DNA of 64,000 nt from the NCBI GenBank assembly GCA_028554795.2, contig CM068828.1:15490814-15554813 (forward strand), read 5' to 3'. The notes beneath the pieces are model-generated. The model saw only the letters and a list, made by a program, of their open reading frames with translations, was not told the origin of the DNA and did not search any database. This document shows positions 21,675 to 34,440 of the stretch, piece after piece. Positions within the stretch are counted from its first letter, which is position 1; each line of letters begins with the position of its first letter. A program made the translations under genes and the position numbers. Source of the DNA: Sinohyriopsis cumingii (taxonomy: Eukaryota > Mollusca > Bivalvia > Unionida > Unionidae).

Positions 21675-22742
21675 CTTCAAATAGAATTGCATTATAATAT
21701 GGACCTTGCGTTTTTTTTTTCTGGCACAAGTTTTTGTGTTGAAGATTGAACCTGATGGTCAATGTCAATGCACCCTAAGGGATTCGGCTAACAATCATAC
21801 AGAATTTTAAAATAATTTTTAAAAGAATTACAGATGCAGTTCAAAGTGTAACCAGTGAAATCGCAGGTTCGGTACATTGCCTTTATAATTGTTTCTTTTC
21901 AAGGTCGACATGCTTTTTTTAATTAAATGTTGTAAAATAACAACCTGTCCATGTACATAAAGCTGTTATAGTGTCATTCTATGTGGTTTATATAGACCTA
22001 ACAGTAAATTGACTTATCTCCCTTGAGAGGGAAGATCTACCGCGGTGACAACCACTTCAAGGGACTATGCAATCAACCATGGCGTTCTTTGATAAAGGAA
22101 TCTTTGAAACTGATAATGCATATACAGATAAGTCTTCACACGATAGGATGTTATGATGTATGGTTTAATGTCGTGATTAACACAAGCAAGATTGGTTATA
22201 TGTTGTAGAAAAATCCTCCAAAGGACAAAGTGTTACAATTTATGGGTATTCAACTGGAAGAATATTTTTAAATAATCCATTTTAAAATATACTTAAATGT
22301 CTTACAAGTTATGATGTCATACCATAAATTACCTGGTGAAACTTGTCAATGGAATAAAATTTCACATGAAGAAAGAAGTGTATCAAAATTTAAAATAATG
22401 TTTTGTGATGAAATCCAATACCTCACTGAGTGTGAATTCTTCAAGGAGGCTAGAGTGAATATGATTAAGAAATAGAATTACATACGAGCGAATATCTTTA
22501 AATATCAACATTTAATGAAAATGATAACAAAATACAAGTGAAAAATGTAAGGATATTTGTTAGAAAAATTATGAACAAATCATAAGTGGACTGAACAGCT
22601 ACCTGTGCTGATTTCACTACTTCACTTTCCAACCATTTGTGATTCTTTTGAATATTAAATGTAACATATCAAAAACGTTTTTATTTAAATCATTGATATT
22701 ATTTCTTTAGATAAAAGCTTGACTTGTGAGATCTGGAATGTC

Positions 22743-22777
<35 letters not shown>

Positions 22778-22921
22778 GATATAAGGAAGTAAAATGGTAA
22801 ATGTCTAAAAACTCAGAGTGTTGAGCTTCCTTTAATTTGCGTAAGGTTTTACAAATGATTCATCAACGTCAATTCTTCCCCAGAAGATTGTTAGTTACAA
22901 ACTAGCATACGAATCATGTAC
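21675..22921. other. SLC23 intron, no other feature of note
   Basis: AT-rich intron sequence with a short (TC)n run near 22,745-22,774. No gene or transposon was recognised. Confidence 0.6.
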
Positions 22922-23081
22922 CTGGATAGGGTACTCGGAACCATTCGGCATCTTTAATAGCGTTTGTTCTGATGTCCGTTCGAGCCTGGTATCCGTACCC
23001 CGATTTTGGATTGTCTGGCAGTGCGCCAGCCACGGTCAAAATATAGCTCAGAAACCACATGATGCAAACAGATATGATTAC
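22922..23081 (-). CDS. SLC23-family transporter exon (YGYQARTD block)
   Basis: It encodes a membrane segment (VIISVCIMWFLSYILTVAGA), then GYGYQARTDIRTNAI and WFRVPYPG, the usual extracellular-loop block of SLC23 proteins. The acceptor is CACACAG before 23,081 and the donor is CCAG/GTACAT at 22,922. Length 160 bp, phase 0 in and phase 1 out. Confidence 0.9.
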
Positions 23082-23309
23082 CTGTGTGAAAGGACAATAA
23101 TATGAGACGTGAAGATAACATAGAGAAAGATTGATTTGGGACAGAACAATAGCCATAAAATTGCCTTCAGGATTGTCCCTGGGTAGGGAATATACACTCT
23201 AAATGATGTAAAAACGGTGGAACGGGGGGAAGTTTGTTTGAGGCCAGCATCAAATAATGAACAATGCCATACATGTGTTAGACAAAAAATGTACTAACAA
23301 TAGCCAAAC

Positions 23310-23383
23310 GAGATTACTTACTGTCCTAATGATAATGAGATTACCTACTGTCCTAATGATAACGAGACTTCCTACTGTCCTAA
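23310..23383. repeat. Short tandem array (about 27 bp), left part
   Basis: Units resembling GAGATTACCTACTGTCCTAA recur here and again at about 24,035-24,140 on the other side of the 651-bp element, which split the array. Confidence 0.65.
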
Positions 23384-24034
23384 GGTGGCGCTATACAGTT
23401 TCGCATTTTGCATAGGTTAGGATTTTAAAGAAAAAGAATTTCCCCGGCTCTCCTCACTGGTTATTCTGGCTATTTAAAAAAGACCTTGTATATCTTAGGT
23501 ATAATGCAAAGAACCTTTAATTCCCTTTATTTTGGTGTATAATTGATGGGTGTACTATGGGTTATAGAGTATACAGCTTGGCCTTACTTCAAATGTGCAC
23601 CTTTCAAAAAAGTGCTAGCTCTACTTGGTCATTTTCACTTCCTGAACTTCAGAGGTCATTTGTATAAAAAAGAGCCAATAACTTTTTTTTACATTTTATA
23701 TATTTGTAATTCATTCATTGCACTTTCAGAAGCTGGTATTGTCTAGTCTGGCAAAATTCATTTTCCCTATTTTAATAGCTGCTATGTATAGTGCACTTTA
23801 GACTAATTCAGACTGATTTTTTAACACAAGGGAGCAGTCATTTTAGTTAGCAGTGTGCTTAAATCATGTAAAATTTCCAAAAGTACAATATCCAAAAGAA
23901 ATATCATCCACATTACATTAATGTAGCATAGAGATATGCCAACATTCTCTCCACTGTGCATGTTTTAAATGCGAACTACTTCACCTTACATACGTCACTC
24001 TCTCAAAAGTACATATTATCTGGTGAGCTCCACC
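23384..24034 (+). mobile_element. Non-autonomous Harbinger-like DNA transposon, 651 bp
   Basis: The left end is GGTGGCGCTATACAG and the right end, in reverse complement, is GGTGGAGCTCACCAG. The element is flanked by TAA on both sides (23,381-23,383 and 24,035-24,037), the TWA target expected for PIF/Harbinger elements. It interrupts a tandem array whose units continue on each side. It encodes no transposase. A 67-codon open frame inside it is shared with the partial copy at 44,163-44,746 but looks non-coding. Confidence 0.7.
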
Positions 24035-24299
24035 TAATGATAACGAGATAACCTATTGTCCTAATGATCACGAGATTTCCTACCATCCCAGTGACATCTG
24101 ATTTCATAATGTCCTAATGATATCTGACATCCAATTGACCTAACGATACCTGATTCAGCTGGAATTTATTATTTCACTACTCCTTGTTAATGGATGAAAA
24201 TTAAATTATAATGTAAACACCGAAATCGATGAAAATCATCTGCGCACTAAGTAGAATTTCTATATCCAGCTTTATATACATCTATGTCCAAAGACTTAC

Positions 24300-24414
24300 A
24301 GAGAATATTTTGTGAACCACGCACTCGATTCTCCATGACCCCTTTCTGTTGAACGGATTTCTCATCATGAAGGTTGGGATACATTCTGACAATACTACAA
24401 TCAGAATAATTGTG
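24300..24414 (-). CDS. SLC23-family transporter exon (LIVVLSE block)
   Basis: It encodes TIILIVVLSECIPTFMMRNP and a cytoplasmic-loop stretch ending VVHKIFS. The acceptor is TGTTTCAG before 24,414 and the donor is a consensus TCT/GTAAGT at 24,300. Phase 2 in and phase 0 out, agreeing with neighbours. Confidence 0.88.
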
Positions 24415-24980
24415 CTGAAACAAGACAGATATAACAATTTAAATAAAATCAACATGCAATCTATTTCTCTTAGTTACAAAGTGAACATTTTAGAGACACT
24501 TTGAACATTTTGTCCAAAAGTATAGAATGTTCCAAATGAATTCCAATAGCCTTAAATGACCTGGTATACCAATATGATGATATCCAGATTGTCTTTGAAT
24601 AAATTCTCAATGATTACAATGTCAATTAGCATTTGGTAAAGTCCAGTGAATAAATAAATGATTCCTCTCGAATCACAACAAAACTGTAAATCATTCCCAT
24701 AGATTGATCTTAAAACGTGAATGAATTATTTGTTTATCAATCCCAATTTATATAATTTTCACTTGACCTATAAATAATAGCATGTGAAGATTTCTAACAG
24801 AAAATCTAGTCCAACTGTAAATAAAACTGACATTGAACTCTTTTCATGCAAACAAGTAATTGTTTACAACTTACAATTATAGTAAAAATGTAGCTTTGTA
24901 AGCAGGTTGTTTACAATAAACAGCAATGTTGTCACTGTCAGATCTACATGTATAACACTGGAGATCTGATTTTAATCAGA

Positions 24981-25197
24981 TTGGAGGATGGGTGTACACA
25001 GTTCAATGGTTGAGGATGGGTGTACACAATCCAATATTTGAGGATGGTTGTACACAGTTCAAGGTTTGAGGATGGGTGTACACAATCCAATATTTGAGGA
25101 TGGTTGTACACAGTTCAAGGTTTGAGGATGGGTTTACACAATCCAATATTTGAGGATGGTTGTACACAGTTCAAGGTTTGAGGATGGGTGTACACAT
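24981..25197. repeat. 28-bp minisatellite with a 56-bp higher-order unit
   Basis: Units of the form TTTGAGGATGGGTGTACACA plus eight bases alternate between two versions (AATCCAATA and GTTCAAGG endings), so the array repeats every 56 bp. There are about eight 28-bp units. Confidence 0.85.
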
Positions 25198-25199
25198 GA

Positions 25200-26811
25200 A
25201 TTTGTAGCAGTGCTTAATTTCCCTCCACCTACACAACAGCAACCTTTAACTGTTACAGTAGATCCAACAGAAAATCAGAAATCTAGGATAGAAGCAATGA
25301 TTGTGACAAAGAAGTGTCTTGGAATAAAAACACATCATCTGTGTGTGGATACAAATCTATTCATAAAATGAAAGCTTAGATTACTGTAAGAAATGAGAAA
25401 TATACCGGTATCAAGGGTTGATGATCTCCCCTTCCATATATTCATTACTCCTGAATACCATCATAGGTAAATTGTAGGGCTTGGGAATACTTTATGAAGC
25501 TATTCGAGCGGCTTGATTCACTCCCATACAGACAGATCGGAAAATTATGCTTCCCACCGTGTATGAACCACTCCTTGGTGCAAAAAGGAGACCAGATAAT
25601 GGATTGGTCTATCAAACATGTTCTTTTAAAGAAATTGATTGAATAAATCCACCTCCTTTGTACTTGTAAAGGTCACCACACAGTATGCATACTTCACACG
25701 ATCACGCCGTCATTCCAGCCCGGGACGCCTACCAGAATGGATCGATGAGGAGAACCAGCCGTATGCAGTAAGCCAACAACCTGTTCACAATTTACCGTGA
25801 CAGCAAAGATGGGACATGCCGAGATGCCGGCAACCGAGACCATTATAAACCCTGGAGTAGGAACACTGGCTTGTGGGGACCACTTAAACTGAAACAAGTC
25901 CCAATGTCCTCCGGTAGAGTAATAGCAGTGAAGCCTATAAGGAGATGAGTACTGGAATGAGTACTCATCAGAACAGAGCTGCACTTGGGGAAACACTAAG
26001 GATGACTGGCAAAATTTTAATGTCTCGATTTCAGTCTGGTCTGCGAGAACCCAGTTTTGGCTATAACTTTCGCTATTTAGTTTGCCTAATTTATCTGCAG
26101 ACAGTATGCAAGACAGGAAACAAGACGTAAGTAGTACGTCATCCATACCCGATTAAAGTCACAAATACAAAAGCAATAGGCAACGTTTGCTTCATATTTG
26201 TGCACTTTCGGCCGCTTATGTTTTTGATTGGTACAAGACTTGATATAGGCATGGAAAAGGAAAATCAAGATACTGCATACGGCTTACGCATTTTGGCATA
26301 ATTTTACAAAACACTTTATGGCATCTGTGGCTGATAGCAAAATTTATTGGTGAGCAAAAGCGCACACAGTAGTAGCCATAAATGCCTTATAGGCGAAAAC
26401 TTCACACAATGACATACGCTCGTACCTAGTATCATGAAGAACGAGATTACACCACAGCATGGGATGTACATTTTCCTATCTTAATTAAAGAGAGCCAGAT
26501 TATTTTTCATAAAAAATTTTGATTGGCTAATCGATATTTGTATGTCATCTTTAGCATATTTATGTAAAACGAGGTTTTTCCAGCCAAAATACATAGGGCA
26601 TATGATTAACATATTTTAGTGTCATGGAGAATTGTAACATTATATGAGGTAAATGGACTGCAAACAGCGATAGAAAATATATCGACGTAAATAACTTAAA
26701 CTTAAAAAGGAGGGATTCTAACTTCGATCTATTGTAGTTGGGAAAAGGAGGGGATAGCGTATTAAGTTTTCCCGACACATGTCATATCTGGGGGGGGGGA
26801 GTTCCATCCAC
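25200..26811. other. Intron sequence; one unrecognised 150-codon open frame
   Basis: An open minus-strand frame at 25,694-26,146 has a fairly normal composition, but I recognise no domain and no splice support. Otherwise this is unique-looking intron. Confidence 0.35.
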
Positions 26812-26822
26812 ACACACACACA

Positions 26823-26896
<74 letters not shown>
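26812..26896. repeat. (CA)n(TA)n microsatellite
   Basis: A short CA run leads into about 70 bp of TA dinucleotides, preceded by a run of G near 26,791. Confidence 0.95.
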
Positions 26897-27345
26897 GTGT
26901 CGTGTTAATAATACAGAAGCTCGTCGTCGTTGACAGTCTCAACTTAGGTAAGAGAGACATGTTGTGTTTTGCTATTGTTTCACTCGAGGTCTAAAATTAA
27001 GTAACAGAAAGAAAATGAAACCAACAATTTTAAATAAAATTAAAAACCAACTTATTTCTCAATGTAAATTTAAGAGTTACATACAGTTTTGTGAAATTAA
27101 TCCCAAATAATCCTATATGTCTTATCACAAGTCCAAAACTATAGTGTGTTATCTAATGAATTTCAATAATCATGAATGTCATGATTTATCAAAATGATGC
27201 AATCCAAAATGCCTTTGAATGAGTTCTCAAAAAATGAAAAAAAAATAATGTGTCAATCCAAAATCAATAAGTACTTAGTAATTCCAATGAATAATTTAAA
27301 TACATATTAACTCTCGAGCAATATCTGAATACAACTCGAAACTCT

Positions 27346-27478
27346 GAATATACATTCCCACAGACCGATATAAATAAGGATCATGTAGTTGTGTTCGAGG
27401 TTCATATATAAATACATTCCCACAGACCGATATAAATAGGGATCATGTAGTTGTGTTCGAAGTCCATATATAAATACA
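27346..27478. repeat. Direct duplication of about 63 bp
   Basis: The segment beginning ACATTCCCACAGACCGATAT occurs twice in tandem with few differences. Confidence 0.8.
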
Positions 27479-27684
27479 TTTCCACTTGATCTAAATGTGA
27501 GTCATTCCTATGGAAAAAAATTTAAAAAGCCTATTGTTAGAATATTTCTAACTAAAAAAAATATCAACATCTCATTTACATCTTGCAATCACTGATAAAC
27601 GTTAGCTTCGACGGCATGTTCTTTATAAATGACCATTATCTTAAAGTACAATCAACAATTATGGACAAAGATTCAGCACAATAT

Positions 27685-27687
<3 letters not shown>

Positions 27688-27770
<83 letters not shown>

Positions 27771-27775
27771 ATATA

Positions 27776-27843
<68 letters not shown>
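27688..27843. repeat. (AT)n microsatellite with small GTGT interruptions
   Basis: About 155 bp of TA dinucleotides. Confidence 0.97.
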
Positions 27844-27846
<3 letters not shown>

Positions 27847-28084
27847 TCAATAAGTGAGAATTTTATTACATATATTATCATAATTTTAAAAGTTTAATAG
27901 GCAACTTCTTGTCTGTAGAGGTAACCCATTCTGCGTACCCACCATTGATGGTAGGTAGGAGTTTCTAAACAATGATGTACGAAATTTAACGAGACTGTTA
28001 TAGTTTCTGTGAATACGGATTACTTTGTCTCGTAAATAGGATGGAATCACATCTTTATTATAAACTGGATGTGACTACAGTTTC

Positions 28085-28160
28085 GGATTCACTACATCAT
28101 GACAACACTTTATATTCACTATATCATGGCTACACATTATATTCACTACATCATGACACC
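28085..28160. repeat. 27-bp tandem array, left part (interrupted by a SINE)
   Basis: Units like TTCACTACATCATGGCTACA recur here and again at about 28,494-28,590, after the SINE and its CA tail. Confidence 0.7.
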
Positions 28161-28493
28161 GCTCCGGTGGCCTAGTGGTTAGAGCGTCCAACTCGGATGC
28201 GGGAGGTCGTGGGTTCGATCCCCGGCCCAGTCATACAAAGACTTATAAAAATGGTACCAACAGCTGGCTCACATGGCGCTCAGCATTAATAGTTAGTGTT
28301 AGTTCTGGTCGCCCTGGTGTCAGGATAATGTGACAAGGTGAGACATCATGCTACATGTCTGTGGCATGATTCCCCAGTGCTAGACGTCACTATAAACTGC
28401 TACACTGCAGACATCGTAGCGATACGACTGAAAAATTGTTAAAGCTATGTTAAAAATCCAAACCACACACACACACGCACACACACACACACA
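28161..28493 (+). mobile_element. tRNA-derived SINE, mollusc type, with (CA)n tail
   Basis: The head resembles a tRNA, with an A box at TGGCCTAGTGG (28,168-28,178) and a B box at GGTTCGATCCC (28,212-28,222). A body of about 230 bp follows, with CTGGTCGCCCTGGTGTCAGG and ending near GACTGAAAAATTGTTAA, then a CA microsatellite. This body is familiar from SINEs spread through mollusc genomes, which supports the host assignment. It is inserted in a 27-bp tandem array. Confidence 0.8.
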
Positions 28494-29063
28494 CACTACA
28501 TCATGGCTACACTTTATATTCACTACATCATGGCACACTTTATACTCACTGCACCATGGCTTCAGTTTATATTCACTATATCGTGGCTATACTACATTCA
28601 TATTCAAAAACTGGGTTAAAGCAAGTTAAATAAATACTTTCCGAAAGTGTGAGTTAACATTTCTTACGATGACCATTGCAACACAAGTCAAATTTTATTA
28701 TAGGTTTTAAATATTTCATCGACATAAACGCGTGGCAGATTTTGCTCATATATTGCATTATTTATGGAAAGATGAACGTAGGGAATCAGAGTTCACTGGT
28801 CCTTTACATCTAAGGATGAAAATAAAAATGGCATATTTTTAGACAAAAAAGCAAGTGTGTTTATAACAACAAAGAAAGTGAGGAATATAATACTAGTGCA
28901 TGGTTACCTATTTATTTAAGTTAACCAAAGGCTATAGACTTTACACACATAGTACATGTGGATTGTATATTGGTATCAGTGTAAGAATTTAATAATATAA
29001 ACCTAAAATGAAAGTATCTAAGGCTTTAATCAACTCAATGTAAACCATTTTATATTTTCCTAC

Positions 29064-29238
29064 CCCACAGCAATTCCCCAGTGCTTTCCAGCTTGCTCAA
29101 ATCCGGTCTCAGCTACTGAAAGCCCCATAAGCATAATAGTGGGCGCCACCGTCATAGGACCAATGAATCTCATCAGTACGCTGATAATACCACTGGCTCC
29201 GATCACAATCTCAAGGATCGCCGCCACCATTATAGAAC
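29064..29238 (-). CDS. SLC23-family transporter exon (GPMTVAPT block)
   Basis: It encodes GSIMVAAILEIVIGASGI and RFIGPMTVAPTIMLMGLSV, two membrane segments, and ends with KHWGIAVG. These are hallmark SLC23 blocks. The acceptor is TTGACAG before 29,238 and the donor is GGG/GTAGGA at 29,064. Length 175 bp, phase 1 in and phase 2 out. Confidence 0.9.
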
Positions 29239-29879
29239 CTGTCAACTGCATGTAATGTATGGAGTCAAATGACGCATTATGAGTAATCCATAAAAAGGTG
29301 TATGCAAGATGAACTTTGAAATACTTGATATTTATATTAAACCAAGACAGTAAACATCAACTCACGATTCTAACAAATAGTTTATCCTTTGTTTATCCTG
29401 AATCTGACTTCTGCATTGGACGTTATTCTTGTCCAAAATATCTTTGATATTTTTCAATGGAATGGAAAAAGGTAAACCTCAACTGAAAATGTATAAAAAC
29501 TAAACACGAAAGGCTACAGTTTGAGTGATACAATATAATGTTTGCAAAACAAGAGTCCCTAGAAAGGGCTGTTTACGAGACAAAAAGAATTTCCATGAAT
29601 CCAAGGATGTTTCTGTACAATGTCAGAGAACTCACTATCCAACTGATCATTCAAACGCAATGACATACGAACGACTAGTCAAATTTTCTCTGTATATGTA
29701 TGAATTGCTGTGCATATTAAAGAGGGACAAAAACGCAAGCAATGACCTTTAACATAATTCTAAGTTATGTTAGGTTTAATTTTCAAATCCCTTTACAGAC
29801 GCTATTGTCACTCAGAGCCACTTACAGAGTAATAAGTGATTTAATAACGTACCGTATCAATTTCAACGCACTTGCAAGA

Positions 29880-31290
29880 GTAGTGATAATAAGAATCCCG
29901 AGATGACCACTGTTGGTCAGTGGTCACTGTTGGCCGTGTTGGTGGTCAGATGAGCAACATTTTCATTCCGAACCAGCTAAATATTTCTACAGTGCTTTAG
30001 TGAAAACCCCATGTCGAATCAAACATGCTTCCAGAAGAAGTATCCACATGGAGATCTTCAGCATGGCAGACGATCCAGTCGTATTGAAGGTTCGGTCAGG
30101 CTTGCCATTAAAATAGCCATGTTGGAAGTTCGATCAACATGGATGTTTTCAGCAATCATATCGAAAGTTTGGTCAGCATCATTTCAGCAGGGAAACAACT
30201 ATATATCGCAGAAAAACGTGTTGCTAGTATTAAACAAGTGAATGTCTTCATGGCCGTTCACACTGGAAAGGAAACTTTAGCGAGATCTGTCACGTTTTGG
30301 GAAGTCACATTGGCATTAGTTTCATTTAGGACTAGCTACATGTACTCTGAACTGTTCTAGTAACATCGCCATGTCAATACGACCATCCCGTATAAAAAGA
30401 GCAGTGATACTAAGATTTTAATGATTTCATTGATGAGTGCCATATACAGCATCGTGGAAGTCTGATCATCAATATTTTCATTTAGGACCAACTAGATATC
30501 AAAAGAAGTCTTTCAAAGAGATTGCAATGTCTGTATGACGATCTGTTCCTGAGAAGTTTTAATAATGCTTGTTTCAAGATATCTACCATTTAGACGATAT
30601 TGGAAGTCCAATAGGCAACGATTTCATTCAGAATGTACTACTTATTATACGAAGACTTCGAGTAAAAACTCCATTACAACACCACCAGCCAGCAGGGATA
30701 ACACGATTTTCAATGTGGTCGCCAAGACGACCATTTTGAAGATCAAATATTTGTATTTAACACACCAACTAGAGATAAGAAAAATTCTTTAAATGAAATA
30801 ACCATCCGCTCCTCGGGAGGAATACCGATTGAAATATTCATAAGAAGACCGTTATCGAAGCCATTTGAAAGCTGACTGCTACCTTTTCATTTAGGTCCAG
30901 CTAGAACTTTAGTTAGAAATATCTGATTAGTTTCACGGTAATCCTATTATAGCTTAGGAGGACTGCCGATAAGAAACGCGTTCTATAACAACACGATTTT
31001 CAAGATGGCCTTGGTGTCATCCATGTTAAGTGTCATACCCGCACCATTTCAATTACAACCAACATGTCTCAAAAAAGGAATATCCGTATATGATGAGTAT
31101 GATAAAAAGATTTTCAAGATGGTCGCCATGGCTACCATATTGAATGTCTGATGGCCACATTATCATTTATGACTAAATAGTCATTGGAATGAATGTGTTG
31201 CTAAAGTTTCATGACAATATTCTCAGTAGTTTGGGAGTAGTGATAACAAAATCAGGGACAGACAGACAAAGGGTCATCAAATAAACTCTC
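29880..31290. repeat. Degenerate long-unit tandem repeat
   Basis: Blocks with the words AAGATGG, GCCATG, ACCAT.TTG, TTTCATTTAGGAC, CTAG and GTAGTGATAA recur about every 150-200 bp, ending at GACAGACAGAC. The units are highly diverged. Similar decayed repeats are common in mollusc intron DNA. Reading frames inside are not credible genes. Confidence 0.55.
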
Positions 31291-31581
31291 TTTATCTTTG
31301 ATTATTGCAGCTCATAACATTTTCATAAACTCCTTTGTTCAAAACGCTAGCGAAAAACTAGCCATGACATTTCGACACCTTAATTGGACACAGAATACAT
31401 ACTGATGTCATTGTCCCAATTCTGTATACCTTGTAAAGAATGAGAGAACCAATATACGATTACCATGTTCATGCGTTCAATATAAAGTGCTTCCCGGTCC
31501 ACAGCCTGTGTAATAGTTGTGTTCAAGGCTGAAAATCAGAAAGCCGTTGTATAAATGTTTTTTTTTTTTTTAAAGGAAACG

Positions 31582-31584
<3 letters not shown>

Positions 31585-31634
<50 letters not shown>

Positions 31635-31685
31635 TAAAAGTGTAATACAGCACTTATTAGTGAAATCATTTTTTCGTTTCTGTAT

Positions 31686-31728
<43 letters not shown>

Positions 31729-31730
31729 CC
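31585..31730. repeat. (TA)n and (CA)n microsatellites
   Basis: A TA run at about 31,585-31,630 and a CA run at about 31,690-31,720. Confidence 0.92.
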
Positions 31731-31799
31731 ACCATGTCATGCGATGACAGTACTCATACATGAAGCAACAAAAACTTGCAGTTTTTGAGCTAATACAAA

Positions 31800-32585
31800 T
31801 AAATGGAAAGTACATTACAATTCAGACATGGAAATCAATTTTGTGCCGAAGAATGTTGACTGTACTGCGTTCGCGACTTTATGAAGTATTTATTGCTTCC
31901 TTGGCAACACATAAACCTGTTGTGATGCAGTGCTGAATCGGATATACTTTGTGGTCAGATAGAGTAAAATAGTGCACAAAAATGTCACAAAAAACGTAAT
32001 GTACTGCGATACATTAGGTCAGTGGCTCACAAGTATTTTTTTCTTTCTTTCTCAGACGACTTAAACATTGCTGAGGATCTCGGCTGGTCACTTAATGATC
32101 CTTCCTATTGTTGATTGTACCATTATTGTAAAGCGCTACATACATATAACCATTACTTAAAAAGAATATACATTTTTGTTCTTTAAATAAAAGCACACAA
32201 CCGATATTTTAATATGATTAGATTTTTTTTCTCCTAATGAGTCTATTTTTTATATAGCAGAGTTCAGGTTCTCAATTGATCCTCAACATTTCCGTTTGAT
32301 AAACCTCTGCATTCGATCATCCCAATCAAACTACTCTCTTAAGTTAAGCTGATGTTCTTAATTCTCAGTATATGAAAATAAAATGAATTTACGACAGGGA
32401 GGTGCTGGGGTATTGTATTGGAAAGTGAATTTAATATTCTGTGTGTCGATTATGTAACAAGTTTTCTTTTCCTCCCTAAACACCGGATATATTTCATATT
32501 TTCGTTAGGAAAACTATATATTTATAAATATAATGTGGTAAATACGATGAAAAATATCCGATATTAACGTTAGAAAGAAACTATC
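31800..32585. other. Intron, nothing recognised
   Basis: AT-rich single-copy-looking sequence without a supported coding block. Confidence 0.5.

Positions 32586-32587
<2 letters not shown>

Positions 32588-32657
<70 letters not shown>
32588..32657. repeat. (AT)n microsatellite
   Basis: About 70 bp of TA dinucleotides. Confidence 0.95.
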
Positions 32658-32659
<2 letters not shown>

Positions 32660-32784
32660 TCACAGAGGGGGCCCACTGCCGTAGAGAATTTTTTTTTTAA
32701 TTCATAGGGTCCCACTGAAGTATTCTTCCTGGAGTCCACAAATCTTATCCACAGCCCTAGATCTACAGGTCATACTATTTGAAG

Positions 32785-33232
32785 TTCAACAAGAAGGCCA
32801 GAGTCTGCACGTCGGACTAGTTGTAACAAAAAGGCCAGGATCTGCATGTTGGACTAGTAGTAGTTCAACAAGAAGGCCAGAGTCTGCATGTCAGACTACT
32901 AGTAACAAAAAGGCCAGGATCTGCATGTTGGACTAGTAGTAGTTCAACAAGAAGGCCAGAGTCTGCACGTCGGACTAGTAGTAGTTCAACAAGAAGGTCA
33001 GGATCTGCATGTCGGACTACTAGTAACAAAAAGGCCAGGATCTGCATGTTGGACTAGTAGTAGTTCAACAAGAAGGCCAGGATCTGCATGTTGGACTAGT
33101 AGTAGTTCAACAAGAAGGTCAGGATCTGCATGTCGGACTACTAGTAACAAAAAGGCCAGGATCTGCATGTTGGACTAGTAGTAGTTCAACAAGAAGGCCA
33201 GAGTCTGCATGTCGGACTAGTTGTAGTTCAAC
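32785..33232. repeat. Minisatellite of 37-43 bp units
   Basis: About eleven units built on AACAAGAAGGCCAGAGTCTG or the variant AACAAAAAGGCCAGGATCTG alternate in an irregular higher-order pattern, joined by GGACTAGTAGTAGTTC. Open frames across it come from periodicity. Confidence 0.85.
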
Positions 33233-33835
33233 CTGGGATCAAATCATTGGTGGAAAACGTGTGATCTTAAACATAAACGGATGAAAAATCATATTGCAGA
33301 CATAATCGCATTAGCTTCATAATGATGTATCACTAATGTGAAGATAACAACAAAAGGGTTTAGGAAATACAGCTATGTAAAAGCTTTAACCAAAATCTGG
33401 AAACACATTTTCTAACAGCGAGACCAGGACCCTATGCCATGCATGATGGGGATTTATCAAGGAGTTTAGGAAATATTAATAAATTACGAAATTGAACCAA
33501 AACCTCAACACAAGTATTTTATGACTGGTACCGTTGACATATATTTCCACTGACTTGGTCTATTCGTTCAAGACACGTATGAAAATAAGCTCGTATTCTT
33601 AAAAAACTACTAACAAATTAAAAATGTTCCGCATTTCGGATCTACTTATATTGCAGATTATACGTTTCATTTTATTTATGTTCAATCTATTTCCACAATA
33701 CATATTTATATACTTACTTGGTTGCAATTACTGGATCATGTTTTATTAAATATTCCTGTCAAAAACTAGGAATGAAAGAGCAAGCCAAATATAGACGGAT
33801 GTGTACAAGTAAATTATATTTTCTAGGGAACTCAC

Positions 33836-33854
33836 CAATCACTCTTTTCAGTTC
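33836..33854 (-). CDS. Possible 19-bp SLC23 microexon
   Basis: A minus-strand segment flanked by CATTTAG and GTGAGTT would encode ELKRVI plus one base. That joins in phase with the exon at 29,238 to give a good SLC23 block before GSIMV. The entry phase (0) does not agree with the phase-1 donor I chose at 34,441, so either that donor or this microexon is wrong, or another exon is missing. Confidence 0.3.
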
Positions 33855-34264
33855 CTAAATGGCACTAGCATGATATGGCGTTTCAAAATCAGATTTCTGT
33901 TCTGAAACTTATGCCCACGAGAGAAGACAAAATGAAAGCACAAAATCGATGGAACACACAGTCTTCCTCACTTATAACGTGTGACTAAGTACTTGAAATT
34001 TTAGCATCAACCTTGGAACAGATTTGTTTTTCATAGAATTGACGGCTATATTTTTTGGACGAATCTGCTGCAAAACGTAAAACGGAAGAAAGTATAAGAG
34101 TGTTGTTGTTACTACAGCATTTATCGAACCGATTATTTACCAAATTTTCATCAACATAGCAACGATAACAGTTGTAACGTGATATTACAGCAAAGCGTTT
34201 AACAATCTGTTCAAAACCATTGTTCATTGTTCATGCCAATGCGTGAACCATAATAAAGAAGTAA

Positions 34265-34269
<5 letters not shown>

Positions 34270-34361
<92 letters not shown>
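34270..34361. repeat. (AT)n microsatellite
   Basis: About 90 bp of TA dinucleotides, 80 bp from an SLC23 exon. Confidence 0.96.
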
Positions 34362-34363
<2 letters not shown>

Positions 34364-34440
34364 ACGAGAGGCATTTAGATTATAATCAATATCTATGCAG
34401 ATTGTTTCTCCACTGTAAAATAAAGGATCTTATATATTAC

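Noticed and set aside
23543-23746. Conserved 67-codon frame shared with 44,393-44,596
   Set aside because: Similarity reflects two copies of the same non-coding DNA transposon; no domain and no preference for synonymous change could be seen by eye.
24981-25197. CRISPR-like regular repeat
   Set aside because: There are no unique spacers between units; it is a tandem minisatellite in an intron of an animal gene.
25694-26146. 150-codon minus-strand open frame as a gene
   Set aside because: No recognisable domain, no homologue I can name, no splice context; kept only as a note on the intron.
27583-27897. Ile/Tyr-repeat reading frames
   Set aside because: Translated (AT)n microsatellite; the same applies to frames near 12,000, 26,850, 34,300, 35,400 and 36,300.
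28161-28235. tRNA gene
   Set aside because: A and B boxes are present, but the body and CA tail show a SINE, and the acceptor stem does not pair well.
32865-33047. Leu-rich minus-strand frame
   Set aside because: Lies wholly inside the 37-43-bp minisatellite.
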